Below are positions 35,770-45,943 of a stretch of 64,000 nucleotides of DNA, in pieces; within the stretch, counting starts at the first letter, position 1, and each line of letters starts with the position of its first letter. This DNA comes from Selaginella moellendorffii (taxonomy: Eukaryota; Streptophyta; Lycopodiopsida; Selaginellales; Selaginellaceae): assembly GCF_000143415.4 (NCBI RefSeq), contig NW_003314327.1, positions 981,403-1,045,402 of the forward strand. The letters run 5' to 3'. The position numbers and the translations under genes are program-made. Under the pieces are notes generated by a model that was given only the letters and a program-made list of their open reading frames with translations, made no database searches and was not told the origin of the DNA.

Positions 35770-36233
35770 TGTAAGCGACTAATTTTTCCATTCTACTTTA
35801 GTTACTTAACTATACCTTTGACCACTTGGAGGAGTCTCACTCACAACCTCCATAAGTCCTATTCCAAACTTGGGGACTTGTTAGCCTTGAGAATGATGCC
35901 ACTCAACTTTTGCACTTGGTCCAAGTGCTCCACGTGTCCAATCCCATGACCGACACCCCAAGGTACCACTGACAAATTAGCCCGTTACGCTCAGGCCATG
36001 CCCCTTCACCTTGGTCATATCGGTGGTCTAACACCACCTACATCACGGTCCCCTCCCTTAAGGACTGGGCTATCCATCCATGAGTGGTCATCCCAGATCC
36101 ACTCCTTAGCATCCTTAGGATGCCCGTAGATATGGGGAACAGCTTTCTCCAATATCCCTTTTCCAGTCCCCACCAATGTCCCTTTTTGTCCATAGCTGTG
36201 TTTACCAACATTGCCACTGGATCAAGGTCTATA
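35770..36233 (-). mobile_element. NA-3 3' LTR, left segment
   Basis: This is the inner end of an inverted NA LTR (TGTAAGCGACTAATTTTTCC). It is interrupted at 36233 by CHR, with target duplication CTATA at 36229-36233 and 43852-43856. It continues at 43857-44988. The NA-3 internal region follows at 44989-45753 and 52226-52516. Confidence 0.8.
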
Positions 36234-37389
36234 TGTAAGCCACAAATTTTTCCTTTCCAATTTGCTAGCTCACCTCGTCTATCCGTCCGACACTGCCTTG
36301 GCTTTTGCTAAGTTCCCTCGCCAAGGTTCTTGCCTATGGTACCAGCTCCTACTTGGTCCTACTTGCTTTCAGCTACTCACTGCACGAGCAACGGAGCGTT
36401 AGCCACCATCCACAGATTCCCAATCTCTCCCAATCCCCCTCCCCGGGTTAGACTGGACTTAAGGTTCGGCTACACTCCCCGCAAGCACAAGCAGCCAAGC
36501 ACACCAAGCTTCCAGGTTCCTAACTTCCCTTGGTACCACAAGACTTGATCATAGGACCCTCTAAATCCCAAGTCTTGAGTGCAACACTTGCTTCGGGACG
36601 CCGGGGCGAAACACCGTGGCCTAGCGGCCCGGTATGGGTACCTTTACCCCCCCACTTCTATCCCGAAGGAAGGCCCAAGCCCCTAGGAAGGGCGAGGACC
36701 AATGAGCTGCATGGTACTCAAGTGGGGCACCACTCCACATGAGCCGGGAGCACCGCAATCGGTTTCCCTTTCGGGAGTGGGAGCTGCTCTTGAGCACTTC
36801 CTTGGATGGCCCCTCCGGCACCAACCAAGTCCATGCTCACTCCCACCCAAGGCCCCTCGGTCCCAGTCCCAACCTCAAGTCAGTTTGGGAGCCCCACTGG
36901 AGAGTCCCTTCTAAACTGGTTCCTGGACCTCACTATCCCTACTATACTTTTGGAACCCCCTACAGCCCCCCCGCCCTGGGAGACGCACGCTTTGGGCTTT
37001 CACCCCTTGACTCGTATTAGTATTTGGACTTAGTCTCTGGCTCGATCTCGAACCCGATTTCGGATCCGACTTCGGATTCGGTCTCGGACTCGATCTCGGA
37101 CTCGATCTCGGACCCGATCTCAGACCCGACCTCGGACTCGACCTCGGACTCGGTCTCGGACCCGATTTCGGATCTCGGACTCCGTCTCGAACTCGGTCTC
37201 GAACTCGGACTCGAACTCAGTCCCCGAGTCGGTCTCGGACTCGATTCCGGATTCTATCTCGAACTCGGTCCTAGAGTCGGTCTTGGACTCGATCCTCGAC
37301 TTGGTCCCATCCGATGAACTCTTTGTCATTTTGGTCATGCTTTCGGGGTTCCTTTAGCCTACGACACCTCGGCGAGTTGGTTCCTTACA
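36234..37389 (-). repeat. CHR 3' LTR
   Basis: It runs TGTAAGCCACAAATTTTTCC to GGTTCCTTACA on the plus strand. It holds a TC/GAG-rich array at about 37030-37310 and the phrase CCAAAAGTATAGTAGGG (reverse strand), both shared with NA LTRs. It differs from the 5' LTR by small indels near 36640-36670 and in a C-run near 36965. Confidence 0.9.
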
Positions 37390-37570
37390 ACTCCACCACC
37401 CATAGAAGAAGTTCGATGCCCACATCGAACATCTCGTTTTATCCTACGACTTGTTGACCATGTCTTCGGGGGCATCCCCCCACTTAGCGGTGTGCATAAG
37501 TTAGCCTCCCCGGCCAAGAGCCCATGACAACGGAATATAGGTGTCCCTATACTCCTCACCTCACCACGCC

Positions 37571-37697
37571 CTAGTATGGGGTCAGGACTTGAACCCAGCC
37601 TTGCTTTACTAGGGGGTTGGGACTCGAACCCAACCTCCGTAGAATACGTCTACGGATTCGACATCCCCGCAGGGTGTCGGGCGTAGCTCCCTACGCC
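37571..37697 (-). ncRNA. Five-hairpin tRNA-like RNA domain in CHR
   Basis: Order on the minus strand is H1 37680-37697 (GGCGTAG/CTACGCC), H2 37659-37679 (CGACA/TGTCG), H3 37637-37655 (CCGTAGA/TCTACGG), H4 37615-37635 (GGTTGGG, loop TTCGAGT, CCCAACC) and H5 37571-37612 (outer stem CTAGTA/TACTAG around CTGGG, TTCAAGT, CCTGA). It lies between the pol stop and the 3' LTR. Stems are kept while their bases differ from the NA copies, which suggests a selected RNA structure. Confidence 0.65.
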
Positions 37698-38174
37698 TGG
37701 TCGACCTAGCTAACCCATGCTAATTAGCTTACCTTCGGCATGCCTTCGGGTCCCAACATATGCCACTTGCTCAACTTTGCAAATTGATATTTTTAATTGA
37801 ACTTTGCATAAGTACATAGAGTTTTGCCATGCAGAAATTCCTCCACTAGATCTCGCACGTTCGCTAGGTTCTCCTCCGGTTCCCATGTTGCTTCGCAGTG
37901 TGGAAATCCTTTCCACTTCACATGGAACTCTCTCACCTCGCGTCCTTGTCGCTTGCTCTTGCGTGCATTGAGGATGGCCTCGACTTCGTATTCCTCCTCC
38001 CCTTGGATAACCTCAGGTAAAGGTCTTACTTGGTCCTTGCGAAGCGGATCCTCAAAATACGGCTTGAGCAAGTTCACGTGGAACATGGGATGCATCTTCC
38101 CCATCTCTCGAGGAAGTCGGAGACGGTAAGCCACTTTACCGATTCGAGCCTCAATCTCGTAAAGCCCCGCGAAC

Positions 38175-38226
38175 CTGCTTAAGGAACTCAAGATCAATTC
38201 ATTTACAGGAATACATGCATTTTTAC
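38175..38226 (-). other. Putative 52-nt intron in CHR pol
   Basis: On the coding strand it begins GTAAAAATGC after AG and ends TTAAGCAG before G, matching spliceosomal borders. It interrupts the region between the integrase core and the chromodomain, in phase 2, and contains in-frame stops. Its length equals introns of the host genes in this window (45-75 nt). Confidence 0.6.
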
Positions 38227-38644
38227 CTTTGGGTCAACTTTCGGCTGATCCCACTTGGTAGCCTAAGGTCCTTGGTGTTCAGCCACACCTTCTCCCTAGC
38301 TTGGAACTCCACATCCCGACGCTTTTGGTTCGCGTACTTAGTTTGCCTTTGTTGAGCCCGTTCCAAGGAATCCCTCACTAGATTCCAAATGTTGAGTCTT
38401 TCCGCCGTGAATGCCTCCACTGCGGGTAACTCTCCATGATACTCGGCCACGCCGAATTCCACAGGACCTTCAATAGCTCGCCCATTGATGACTTCCCATG
38501 GACTCACCCCGATGCTCGAATGTGGTGAGTTGTTATAACACATTTCCGCAAGTCCCAAATGATTTACCCAATCGGTCTGGTCTTCTGAGACATAGCATCG
38601 CAAATAATCCTCCAGCTGCCTATTCACCCTTTCCATTTGTCCGT

Positions 38645-38690
38645 TTGTCAAGAAGTGTTAGTGCCATCAACTTGACTTAATACCCCATAC
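38645..38690 (-). other. Putative 46-nt intron in CHR integrase with damaged acceptor
   Basis: It begins GTATGG after ACAG and holds a near-perfect branch motif (CACTAAC) about 15 nt from its end. It ends CTTCTTGACAA, where CAG would be expected. Without it, the Asp codon usual in the TDGQ motif would form across the junction. A single G-to-A change in the acceptor explains the odd end. A plain 46-bp insertion is the alternative. Confidence 0.5.
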
Positions 38691-41600
38691 CTGTCTGTGG
38701 GTGATAGGTTGTGCTGAATTTCAACTTGGTGCGATACTGTTCTAGGAGTGTCCTCCAGAACCTACTGGTGAAGATCTTATCTCGATCTGAGATAATCTCT
38801 TCCGGCCTTCCCCGCAGTCGAACCACTTGTTCGAAGAACAGCTTCGCCACACCTTCCGCATCCACTTCTGTTGTGGTGGGTATGAAATGTGCCATCTTTG
38901 AAAATCGGTCCACCATCACGAATATCGCATCGAACCCCTCGCTTGGGGGTAGTCCCGTGATGAAGTCCATCGTGAGACACTTCCACGGACGATCTGGAAT
39001 TGGGATGCTTTGCAACAAGCCCCCACTAGCCTTAGTCACGACTTTGACTTGCTGACATGTTGGACATGTCTTTACATAGTCTTGGACGTCCTTAGCCATA
39101 TCTGGCCAATGGTACTTCCTCTTGAGTAAGCCCATCGTCTTGGGCACTCCGCCGTGTCCCGCAAGAGGTCCGTCATGACACTCTTCTAAGGCTACCTTCC
39201 TTAGTTCCCCTTCTGGAACATACACCCTCGTTTGCTTGTAATAGATGAGTCCGTTGTGTTCCGCATAGCCCGTTTTCTCTTCCGTCGGCAGCTCACCTCT
39301 CTGGTGAGCTTCCCGCGCCTCTAGATTCCTCAGCAACACTTCTTGTGCTAGACCATCGTTCTCATATGCTGTCCGCACATCGTCCCAGAAGGTTGCTGTT
39401 GCGCTGGATATCGCTAATTTCAAGCTCGCTTTTCAACTTAGCGCATCCGCCACGATGTTGCTCTTCCCAGGCTTGTACAGAATTTCGCAATCAAACTCGG
39501 CCAAGGTATTGGCCCACCGACCTTGTTTCCCTCTCAGGTCGGGCTGTGACAAGAAGTGTTTCGTTGCCACATTGTCCGTGTAAACCTTGAAGTGTCTCCC
39601 AAGGTAGTGTCGCCACTCCTTAAGCGCCTTGACCACCGCAAACAGTTCCTTCTCATGGGCAAGCCACTTCCGTTGAGCCTTGTCCAACTTCTTCGAGAAG
39701 AACGCTACTGGATGGTTGTCTTGCTTCAAAACTGCGCCCAACGCAAAGTCCGAAGCATCCGTTTCTACCTCAAAGTCCTTACCAAAGTCTGGTAATGCCA
39801 ACACTGAAGCCTTCCTCAACTTCCCTTTGAGGTGGACAAATGCCGCCTCGCATTTTGCTGTCCATACCATTTTCCCTTTTCCTGTTTGGTCCGTTAAGGG
39901 CAGGGCTACTCTCGAATAGTGTCTAATAAAATTTCGGTAGTAGTTGCATAGCCCCAAGAATGCCCTTAACTCGTGTACATTCGATGGTCGTTCCCATTCC
40001 TGGATCGCTTGGACCTTCTCCGGGTCCACCTTGAGCCCGTCCTGGCCCACCACATGCCCGAGAAACTTTACCTCTTGTTGAGCAAAGTCACATTTGCTCT
40101 CTTTAGCATACAGTTTGTGTTCCCTTAGTTTCTCAAACACCTTCGCCAAGTGTTCGACATGCTCCTCTAGCGTCTTGCTATAGATCAGGATGTCGTCGAT
40201 ATAGACGACCACAAAGTGATCCAGATAGGGTACAAAGATGTGGTTCATCAACGCCGAAAACGTTGCCGGTGCATTGCATAGCCCAAAAGGCATCACCAGA
40301 AACTCAAAGCTCCCATACCTCGTTCGATAGGTTGTCTTCTCGACATCTTCCTCAGCTACCCTGATCTGGTAGTATCCTGACCTTAGGTCAATCCTCGAGA
40401 AGTATTTTGCCTTTCCCAACCTATCGAACAGGTCCTCGATCCTTGGCAAAGGGTACTTGTTCTTCTTGGTATACTTGTTGAGCAACCGGTAGTCTATGCA
40501 TATGCGCATAGATCCATCTTTCTTTTTCACAAATAGCACCGGCACCCCATACGGCGACTTGCTCAACCTAACATACCCTTTGTTCACCAACTCCTCTAGA
40601 TGGCGCTTGAGCTCCGCGAGTTCTTTTTCGTTCAATCGATAGGGTGGACGAACCACAGCCTCAGCACCCTCAACCAGCTCAATCTTATGTTCTATCGGTC
40701 GTGCGGGGGGCAACCCCGCCAGTAGCTCCTCCAGCATGGTATCCTGGAATTGGTCCAGTACCCGCTGGATCACTAAAGGTACTTCTTCTGTTCTTGTCTT
40801 TTTGTCACTCTTCACCGAGAGTAAGCACAAAAAGGCTGCCTTAGTTCCTTTAGTGAGTTGTCCTCTCGTGGACACCAGGTTTAAGCATGACTCTTTGGCC
40901 TTGCTTTGCCCTACCTTTAGATCCTGGGCCTCCACCCTAGATCTTCTTCCTTGGGCATTCGCCAATACCACAAGGTTCCTACCTTGTCCATGCAGGGCTA
41001 CCACGAACCGATTAAACCAATCCATTCCGAAGATCACGTCAAATCCCGCCATGTCCAAGACAGTGAAATCCATGTCTACTTTCCATGTCCCTACTTCGAC
41101 TCTCGCTTGTCGAAGTACCTCATCGGTGCTTTGGCTACCTTGAACAAACTCTATAGTCCTTGGTTCGCCTAGCCGCTACACCGTTAGTCCGGCTTGCCGG
41201 ACTATGTCTGCAGCCACAAAATTATCCGAGGCACCCGTGTCAATAAGGATCTTAACAAAGCTACCTCCGAGCTTCCCTCGGAGGGCTAGTAGATGTCGCG
41301 AACGACTTTCTACCAAAGTTGCTCGTGTAATGAGTAGCTTTGAGTTAGGGACTAGATCACATACCTCAGTTTGGACTTCACCCGACTTGATGGCCATATT
41401 GGCTCTGGCCTTCTTCGGGTAGGGACATTCCCTCGAGAAGTGTCCCGCTTCGCCGCAGTTGTAGCATACGTTGTTTCCCACGCCGCTATACGACTTGACC
41501 TTCTTATCCGTGGGTTTGTCTCTTTTCGCTTGACTTCCCCATGTACTCGCTCGCTGGCCACCGGATTTGCCTTTCCGAAACCCCGAGGACTCATTCTTAA

Positions 41601-42607
41601 AGAAACTCTTCTTGAATTTCCCCTTGCTATATGTTCCCCTCGGTTTGGCCCCTTTGTGAAACGTGGATCCCGACCCCGTCGTGTTCCCCTTTCGCAGGTT
41701 ATCGTTAAAATGCACCTTGATGGCCGCATCCAACACTTCCTTGTAGTTGGTCGGGTTCCAGCGCATCACCTCACCGCGAGCCCAGGTTTGCAGACCTGAT
41801 ATAAACGCATGGAACGCATTCATATCCCCCATGTCCGTGACAAGTATCCTCTTTACCATGAACCCATTCACATATTCCTGGATGGTTCCAGTCTGCTTCA
41901 GCCTACTCAGCTCATCTCTCAGATGCAGAGTGGCATTCGGAGGAACATATGTTGCACGGATCCTCGTCTTCATCATGTCCCAGGTGGCCACTGGTCCTTC
42001 GTTGGCCTCCGTTGTTCTCCACCAAGACTTGGCATTATCTGCCAAGTATGGTTTTGCACATGGGACCTTCTCCGAGCTCGGTAACCTCAACGCTTGGAAG
42101 TAGTCCTCCATATCGTAAAACCAATCCTCCACAACCTTATAGTTGTTCACTCCCTTGAACACCGGTGGGGGCTTTGGTTTGTACTTGGGAACTACCTGAG
42201 GGACTGATTCCACTTCGGTTTGTTCGACCTTGTCTGGTTTTGCCTCAGTCCCTGCCGAAGGGTCTGCACCTTCTGCGCTGCCAGCATCCGCAGTCTTTCG
42301 CTTTTTCTTCCGCTTCTCGTCACGCTTTAACTTGCGTACGAGAGTCTCCAGCAGGGCATTGGTCTGTGCCAACTGTCCTTCTAGCACGTCCAATCGAGCC
42401 TTGGACGACCGAACCTCACCACCGGACTCCTGTTTGGAAGTTTCCTCACTAGAGTCCTCCTCGTGCAAGGATTCCTCATCCATAGCCTCTTGTTCAACCA
42501 GAGGCTCCAGCTCTGGCAGAGGTTCCGTCTCCGCCTGGGTTCGCTTACGCCCTGCCCTTGCCATCTCCCAGCAATCCGCCTCTATCCTTCGCTAGAACTA
42601 AGGAAAA

Positions 42608-42620
42608 GGCTCCGATACCA
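42608..42620 (-). other. CHR primer binding site
   Basis: The minus strand reads TGGTATCGGAGCC, three bases inside the 5' LTR. It can pair with the 3' end of initiator tRNA-Met with one G-U pair. NA-2 and NA-4 have the same variant. Confidence 0.88.
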
Positions 42621-42623
42621 AAT

Positions 42624-42707
42624 TGTAAGCCACAAATTTTTCCTTTCCAATGTCCCTTTCTGTCCATAGCTGTGTTTACCAACATTGCCACTGGATCAAG
42701 GTCTATA
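42624..42707 (-). repeat. 84-bp extra segment at the inner end of the CHR 5' LTR
   Basis: On the plus strand it consists of the terminal LTR bases TGTAAGCCACAAATTTTTCC and a few more, joined at a CCAAT overlap to 61 bp ending GGATCAAGGTCTATA. Those 61 bp match the host flank of the other LTR (36173-36233) with one mismatch. The complete LTR then starts again at 42708. The 5' LTR thus carries a copy of the sequence outside the 3' LTR. Confidence 0.88.
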
Positions 42708-43851
42708 TGTAAGCCACAAATTTTTCCTTTCCAATTTGCTAGCTCACCTCGTCTATCCATCCGACACTACCTTGGCTTTTGCTAAGTTCCCTCGCCAAGG
42801 TTCTCGCCTATGGTACCAGCTCCTACTTGGTCCTACTTGCTTTCAGCTACTCACTGCACGAGCAACGGAGCGTTAGCCACCATCCACGGATTCCCAATCT
42901 CTCCCAGTCCCCCTCCCCGGGTTAAACTGGACTTAAGGTTCGGCTACACTCCCCGCAAGCACAAGCAGCCAAGCACACCAAGCTTCCAGGTTCCTAACTT
43001 CCCTTGGTACCACAAGACTTGATCATGGGACCCTCTAAATCCCAAGTCTTGAGTGCAACACTTGCTTCGGGACGCTGGGGTGAAACACCGTGGCCTAGCG
43101 GCCCGGTATGGGTACCTTTACCCATGAAGGCCGAAGCCCCTAGGAAGGGCGAGGACCAATGAGCCGCATGGTACTCAAGTGGGGCACCACTCCACATGAG
43201 CCGGGAGCACCACAATCGGTTTCCCTTTTGGGAGTGGGAGCTGCTCTTGAGCACTTCCTTGGATGGCCCCTCCGGCACCAACCAAGTCCATGCTCACTCC
43301 CACCCAAGGCCCCTCGGTCCCAGTCCCAACCTCAAGTCAGTTTAGGAGCCCCACTGGAGAGTCCCTTCTAAACTGGTTCCTGGACCTCACTATCCCTACT
43401 ATACTTTTGGAACCCCCTGCAGCCCCCCCCCCCCCCCTGGGAGACGCACGCTTTGGGCTTTCACCCCTTGACCCGTATTAGTATTTGGACTTAGTCTCTA
43501 GCTCGATCTCGAACCCGATTTCGGATCCGACTTCAGATTCGGTCTCGGACTCGATCTCGGACTCGATCTCGGACCCGATCTCGGACCCGACCTCGGACTC
43601 GACCTCGGACTCGGTCCCGGACCCGATTTCGGATCTCGGACTCTGTCTCGAACTCGGTCTCAAACTCGGACTCGAACTCAGTCCCCGAGTCGGTCTCGGA
43701 CTCGATTCCGGACTCTATCTCGAACTCGGTCCTAGAGTCGGTCTTGGACTCGATCCTTGACTTGGTCCCATCCGATGAAACTCTTTGTCATTTTGGTCAT
43801 GCTTTCGGGGTTCCTTTAGCCTACGACACCTCGGCGAGTTGGTTCTTTACA
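42708..43851 (-). repeat. CHR 5' LTR proper
   Basis: It runs from TGTAAGCCACAAATT to GGTTCTTTACA and is followed by target duplication CTATA at 43852-43856. It has the array at about 43490-43760 and a C-run at about 43425-43438. Compared with the 3' LTR it lacks about 17 bp near 43120. Confidence 0.88.
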
Positions 43852-43856
43852 CTATA

Positions 43857-44988
43857 GGCCTGACCATTAAGTCCCACCTCTTCTGGGACTTCCTTTCTAC
43901 ACGACCGTATCCTTGGTCAATACACCAAAGGACTACTTTTCTTCCTTTCTACAGTTTGGGACTTGGGACAGCATTTCGGAACACCGTGGCCCTACACGAG
44001 CCTCGCAGGTACTCTTCCCGCCTTCCGCCATTGGATGCTCTAGCCATGGGCTTAGAGCGAGATTCCGTTGAGCCATGCCAGGTATCCAAGTAGATAGTGC
44101 CACCCACACTTGGACTAGGAGCATTAACCATTCGATGTCCCAGGGGAACTAAAGTTGGTTCTTGAACACTTCACCAAGCTACCCCGCTTGTCGGTCCATT
44201 TTCACTTTAGTCTTGGCCTTCCCAGTGGTCAATTCATCACCCAACACCTGGGTACAGCCTTTCTAGGCCAAACTGGCTTTTCCTGGCCAAACTAGCTCCA
44301 CTAGGCTCCAACCCCCACACTCTCCCTACTATACTTTTGGAACCCCCTGCAGCCCCCCCTCCCCAGGGGACGATCGCTTTAGGCTTTCACCCAACAGCCT
44401 GTATTAGTATTTGGACTTGGACTTGGTCTCAGCCTCAGACTCAGACTCGGTCTTGGTCTTGGACTCGGACTCGGTCTCGGTCTTGGCCTCGGACTCAACC
44501 TCGGACTCAGACTTGGTCTCGGTCTCGGTCTCAGGTCTCTATCTTGGGTCCATCTTGGACTCCATCTCGGGTCCATCTCGGACTCCATCTCAGATTCCAT
44601 CTCAAACTCCATCTCAGACTCCATCTCGGGTCCATCTCAGACTCCATCTTGGACTCCATCTCGGGTCCATCTTGGACTCCATTTCGGGTCTATCTCGGAC
44701 TCCATCTTGGGTCCATCTCGAGTCCATTTCGAACTCCATCTCGGACTCATTTCGTACACTTCTACGTGTCATGTGTTGGTCCTCTTGTGTCCCTTTTTCA
44801 GAGACTCAGTTATTGCTCACTTCGTGCTTGTTCCTCGAGCCCTTCATTGGGAGTTCTAGTCCTGCTCTCAACCTTTCAAGTCAAAGCTTTTAGTCCAAAC
44901 TTGTTATGCTCGTTTGGCTTTTGCTTTAGCCACCACTATATGGTGCCCTTTCGGCTCCACTTCGGGGCTTAGGGATTTATGTCTCACA
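43857..44988 (-). mobile_element. NA-3 3' LTR, right segment
   Basis: This continues the NA-3 LTR after CHR. The join GGTCTATA to GGCCTGACCATTAAGTCCC matches an uninterrupted NA LTR. The array is at about 44410-44760 and the LTR ends GTCTCACA at 44988, followed by ACTCCACCACCC, the reverse of the NA polypurine tract. Confidence 0.82.
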
Positions 44989-45753
44989 ACTCCACCACCC
45001 ATAGACGAAGTTCAATGTCCTCATCGAACGATAAACTACTTTATAAAGTAATACTAGTATATATTACTTTTTCCATCCTTGGCACCTAGCCAATATTTGT
45101 CTTTGGTTTGACACAGAAGGCTCACCAAGCCTTGTCCATCCTTTAAAGAGCATAAGCTCTCCAACTTAGAGACTCATTCGAGCATTTGTGGTGGTTCTCT
45201 CCCTTTATTGGTTTAGTTCTTGTTAAATCTGTTAGAGACACTTTCTCTATCTCAATTCCTTGGTTTAGTTCTTGCTAAACTTGTTAGAGACACTTTCTCT
45301 ATCTCAATTCTACTACTCATTCTTGAGTAGTCTCAAATCCCATTGATATAACCTTTGCCCTTTGGAACTTTTAATTTTGACTTCTTAGAGTCCATTTCCT
45401 GGGTGTCTCTGACACCTTGTTTTGCACATTTTGTGCAACTCCACTTCCCCATCCTAGAAAGTTCTCTATTCAAAGGCACCATTATCCTCTTTCCTATTTT
45501 ATGCCACCTTTGACACTATGTTCCAATAATCATAATTTGTGTTAAGGCTGTACACGGCCCTATCATTTAGCTACTTTGCTGCTCCCTCACTTGGAGCTTT
45601 CACTTTTGCCAAATTGGAGCACTTGCGAATCCATCCTTGGAAGCACACTTCCTTTCCCACAACCCGTTAGCATCCAACACATTAGTGTTCCTTGGCTAAC
45701 TTTGCCATTTGGATTCCTTCCAATGAATCCTATGACCCAAAATTGGCCACTAG
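44989..45753 (-). mobile_element. NA-3 internal region, first segment
   Basis: This is non-coding NA internal sequence next to the 3' LTR, colinear in reverse with about 58940-59698 of NA-4. One short phrase of about 60 bp (TTGGTTTAGTTCTTG..., 45212-45310) is tandemly repeated. It is cut by the ATH element after CTAG at 45750-45753 and resumes at 52226. Confidence 0.75.
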
Positions 45754-45943
45754 TATTGGGGGAAGGAGGGGCGCTTCCTCCAACGCTCGCTCAAACACAA
45801 GAAATGCTTCACTGCTCTTCGCAAAATGCCCCCCCCCTTTGCCCTTGTGGGGCAAGGGTTTTATACAAGGAAGATGTGGAATATTCAAAGGACCAGAATA
45901 TTCCCTCTCTCTCTCTCACACTCTCGGTGGCCACGCCCTAACA

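Larger units (their letters stand above)
37793..42564 (-). pseudogene. CHR gag-pol polyprotein with chromodomain
   Basis: The frame starts MARAGRKRTQAETEPLPELE at 42564. Gag has an acidic N-terminus and a zinc knuckle CYNCGEAGHFSREC near residue 375. The protease active site LIDTGASDNF is near residue 440. TAG at 41176-41178 interrupts soon after. RT has YIDD near 40200, and RNase H begins [13 protein letters not shown] near 39760. TGA at 39433-39435 interrupts before integrase, which has the HHCC zinc region (GHGGVPKTMGLL, CPTCQQ) and DDE segments (MDFITGLPP, ISDRDKIF). A 46-nt insert (38645-38690) and a 52-nt insert (38175-38226) shift the frame; leaving both out puts all parts in one frame. 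The C-terminus is a chromodomain (FHVKWKGFPHCEATWEPEENL). Both stops fit single C-to-T changes. Confidence 0.9.
36234..43851 (-). mobile_element. CHR, chromodomain Ty3/gypsy retrotransposon
   Basis: This is a nearly complete autonomous-type element on the minus strand. Its 3' LTR is 36234-37389 (1156 bp) and its 5' LTR is 42708-43851 (1144 bp) plus an extra 84 bp at 42624-42707. A 5-bp target duplication CTATA flanks it. Termini are TG...CA. The primer site TGGTATCGGAGCC is at 42608-42620 and the polypurine tract GGTGGTGGAGT sits just inside the 3' LTR near 37390. One polyprotein region (37793-42564) encodes gag, protease, RT, RNase H, integrase and chromodomain, broken by two stops and two short inserts. 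The LTRs differ from each other at several places, so it is not brand new. Confidence 0.93.
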
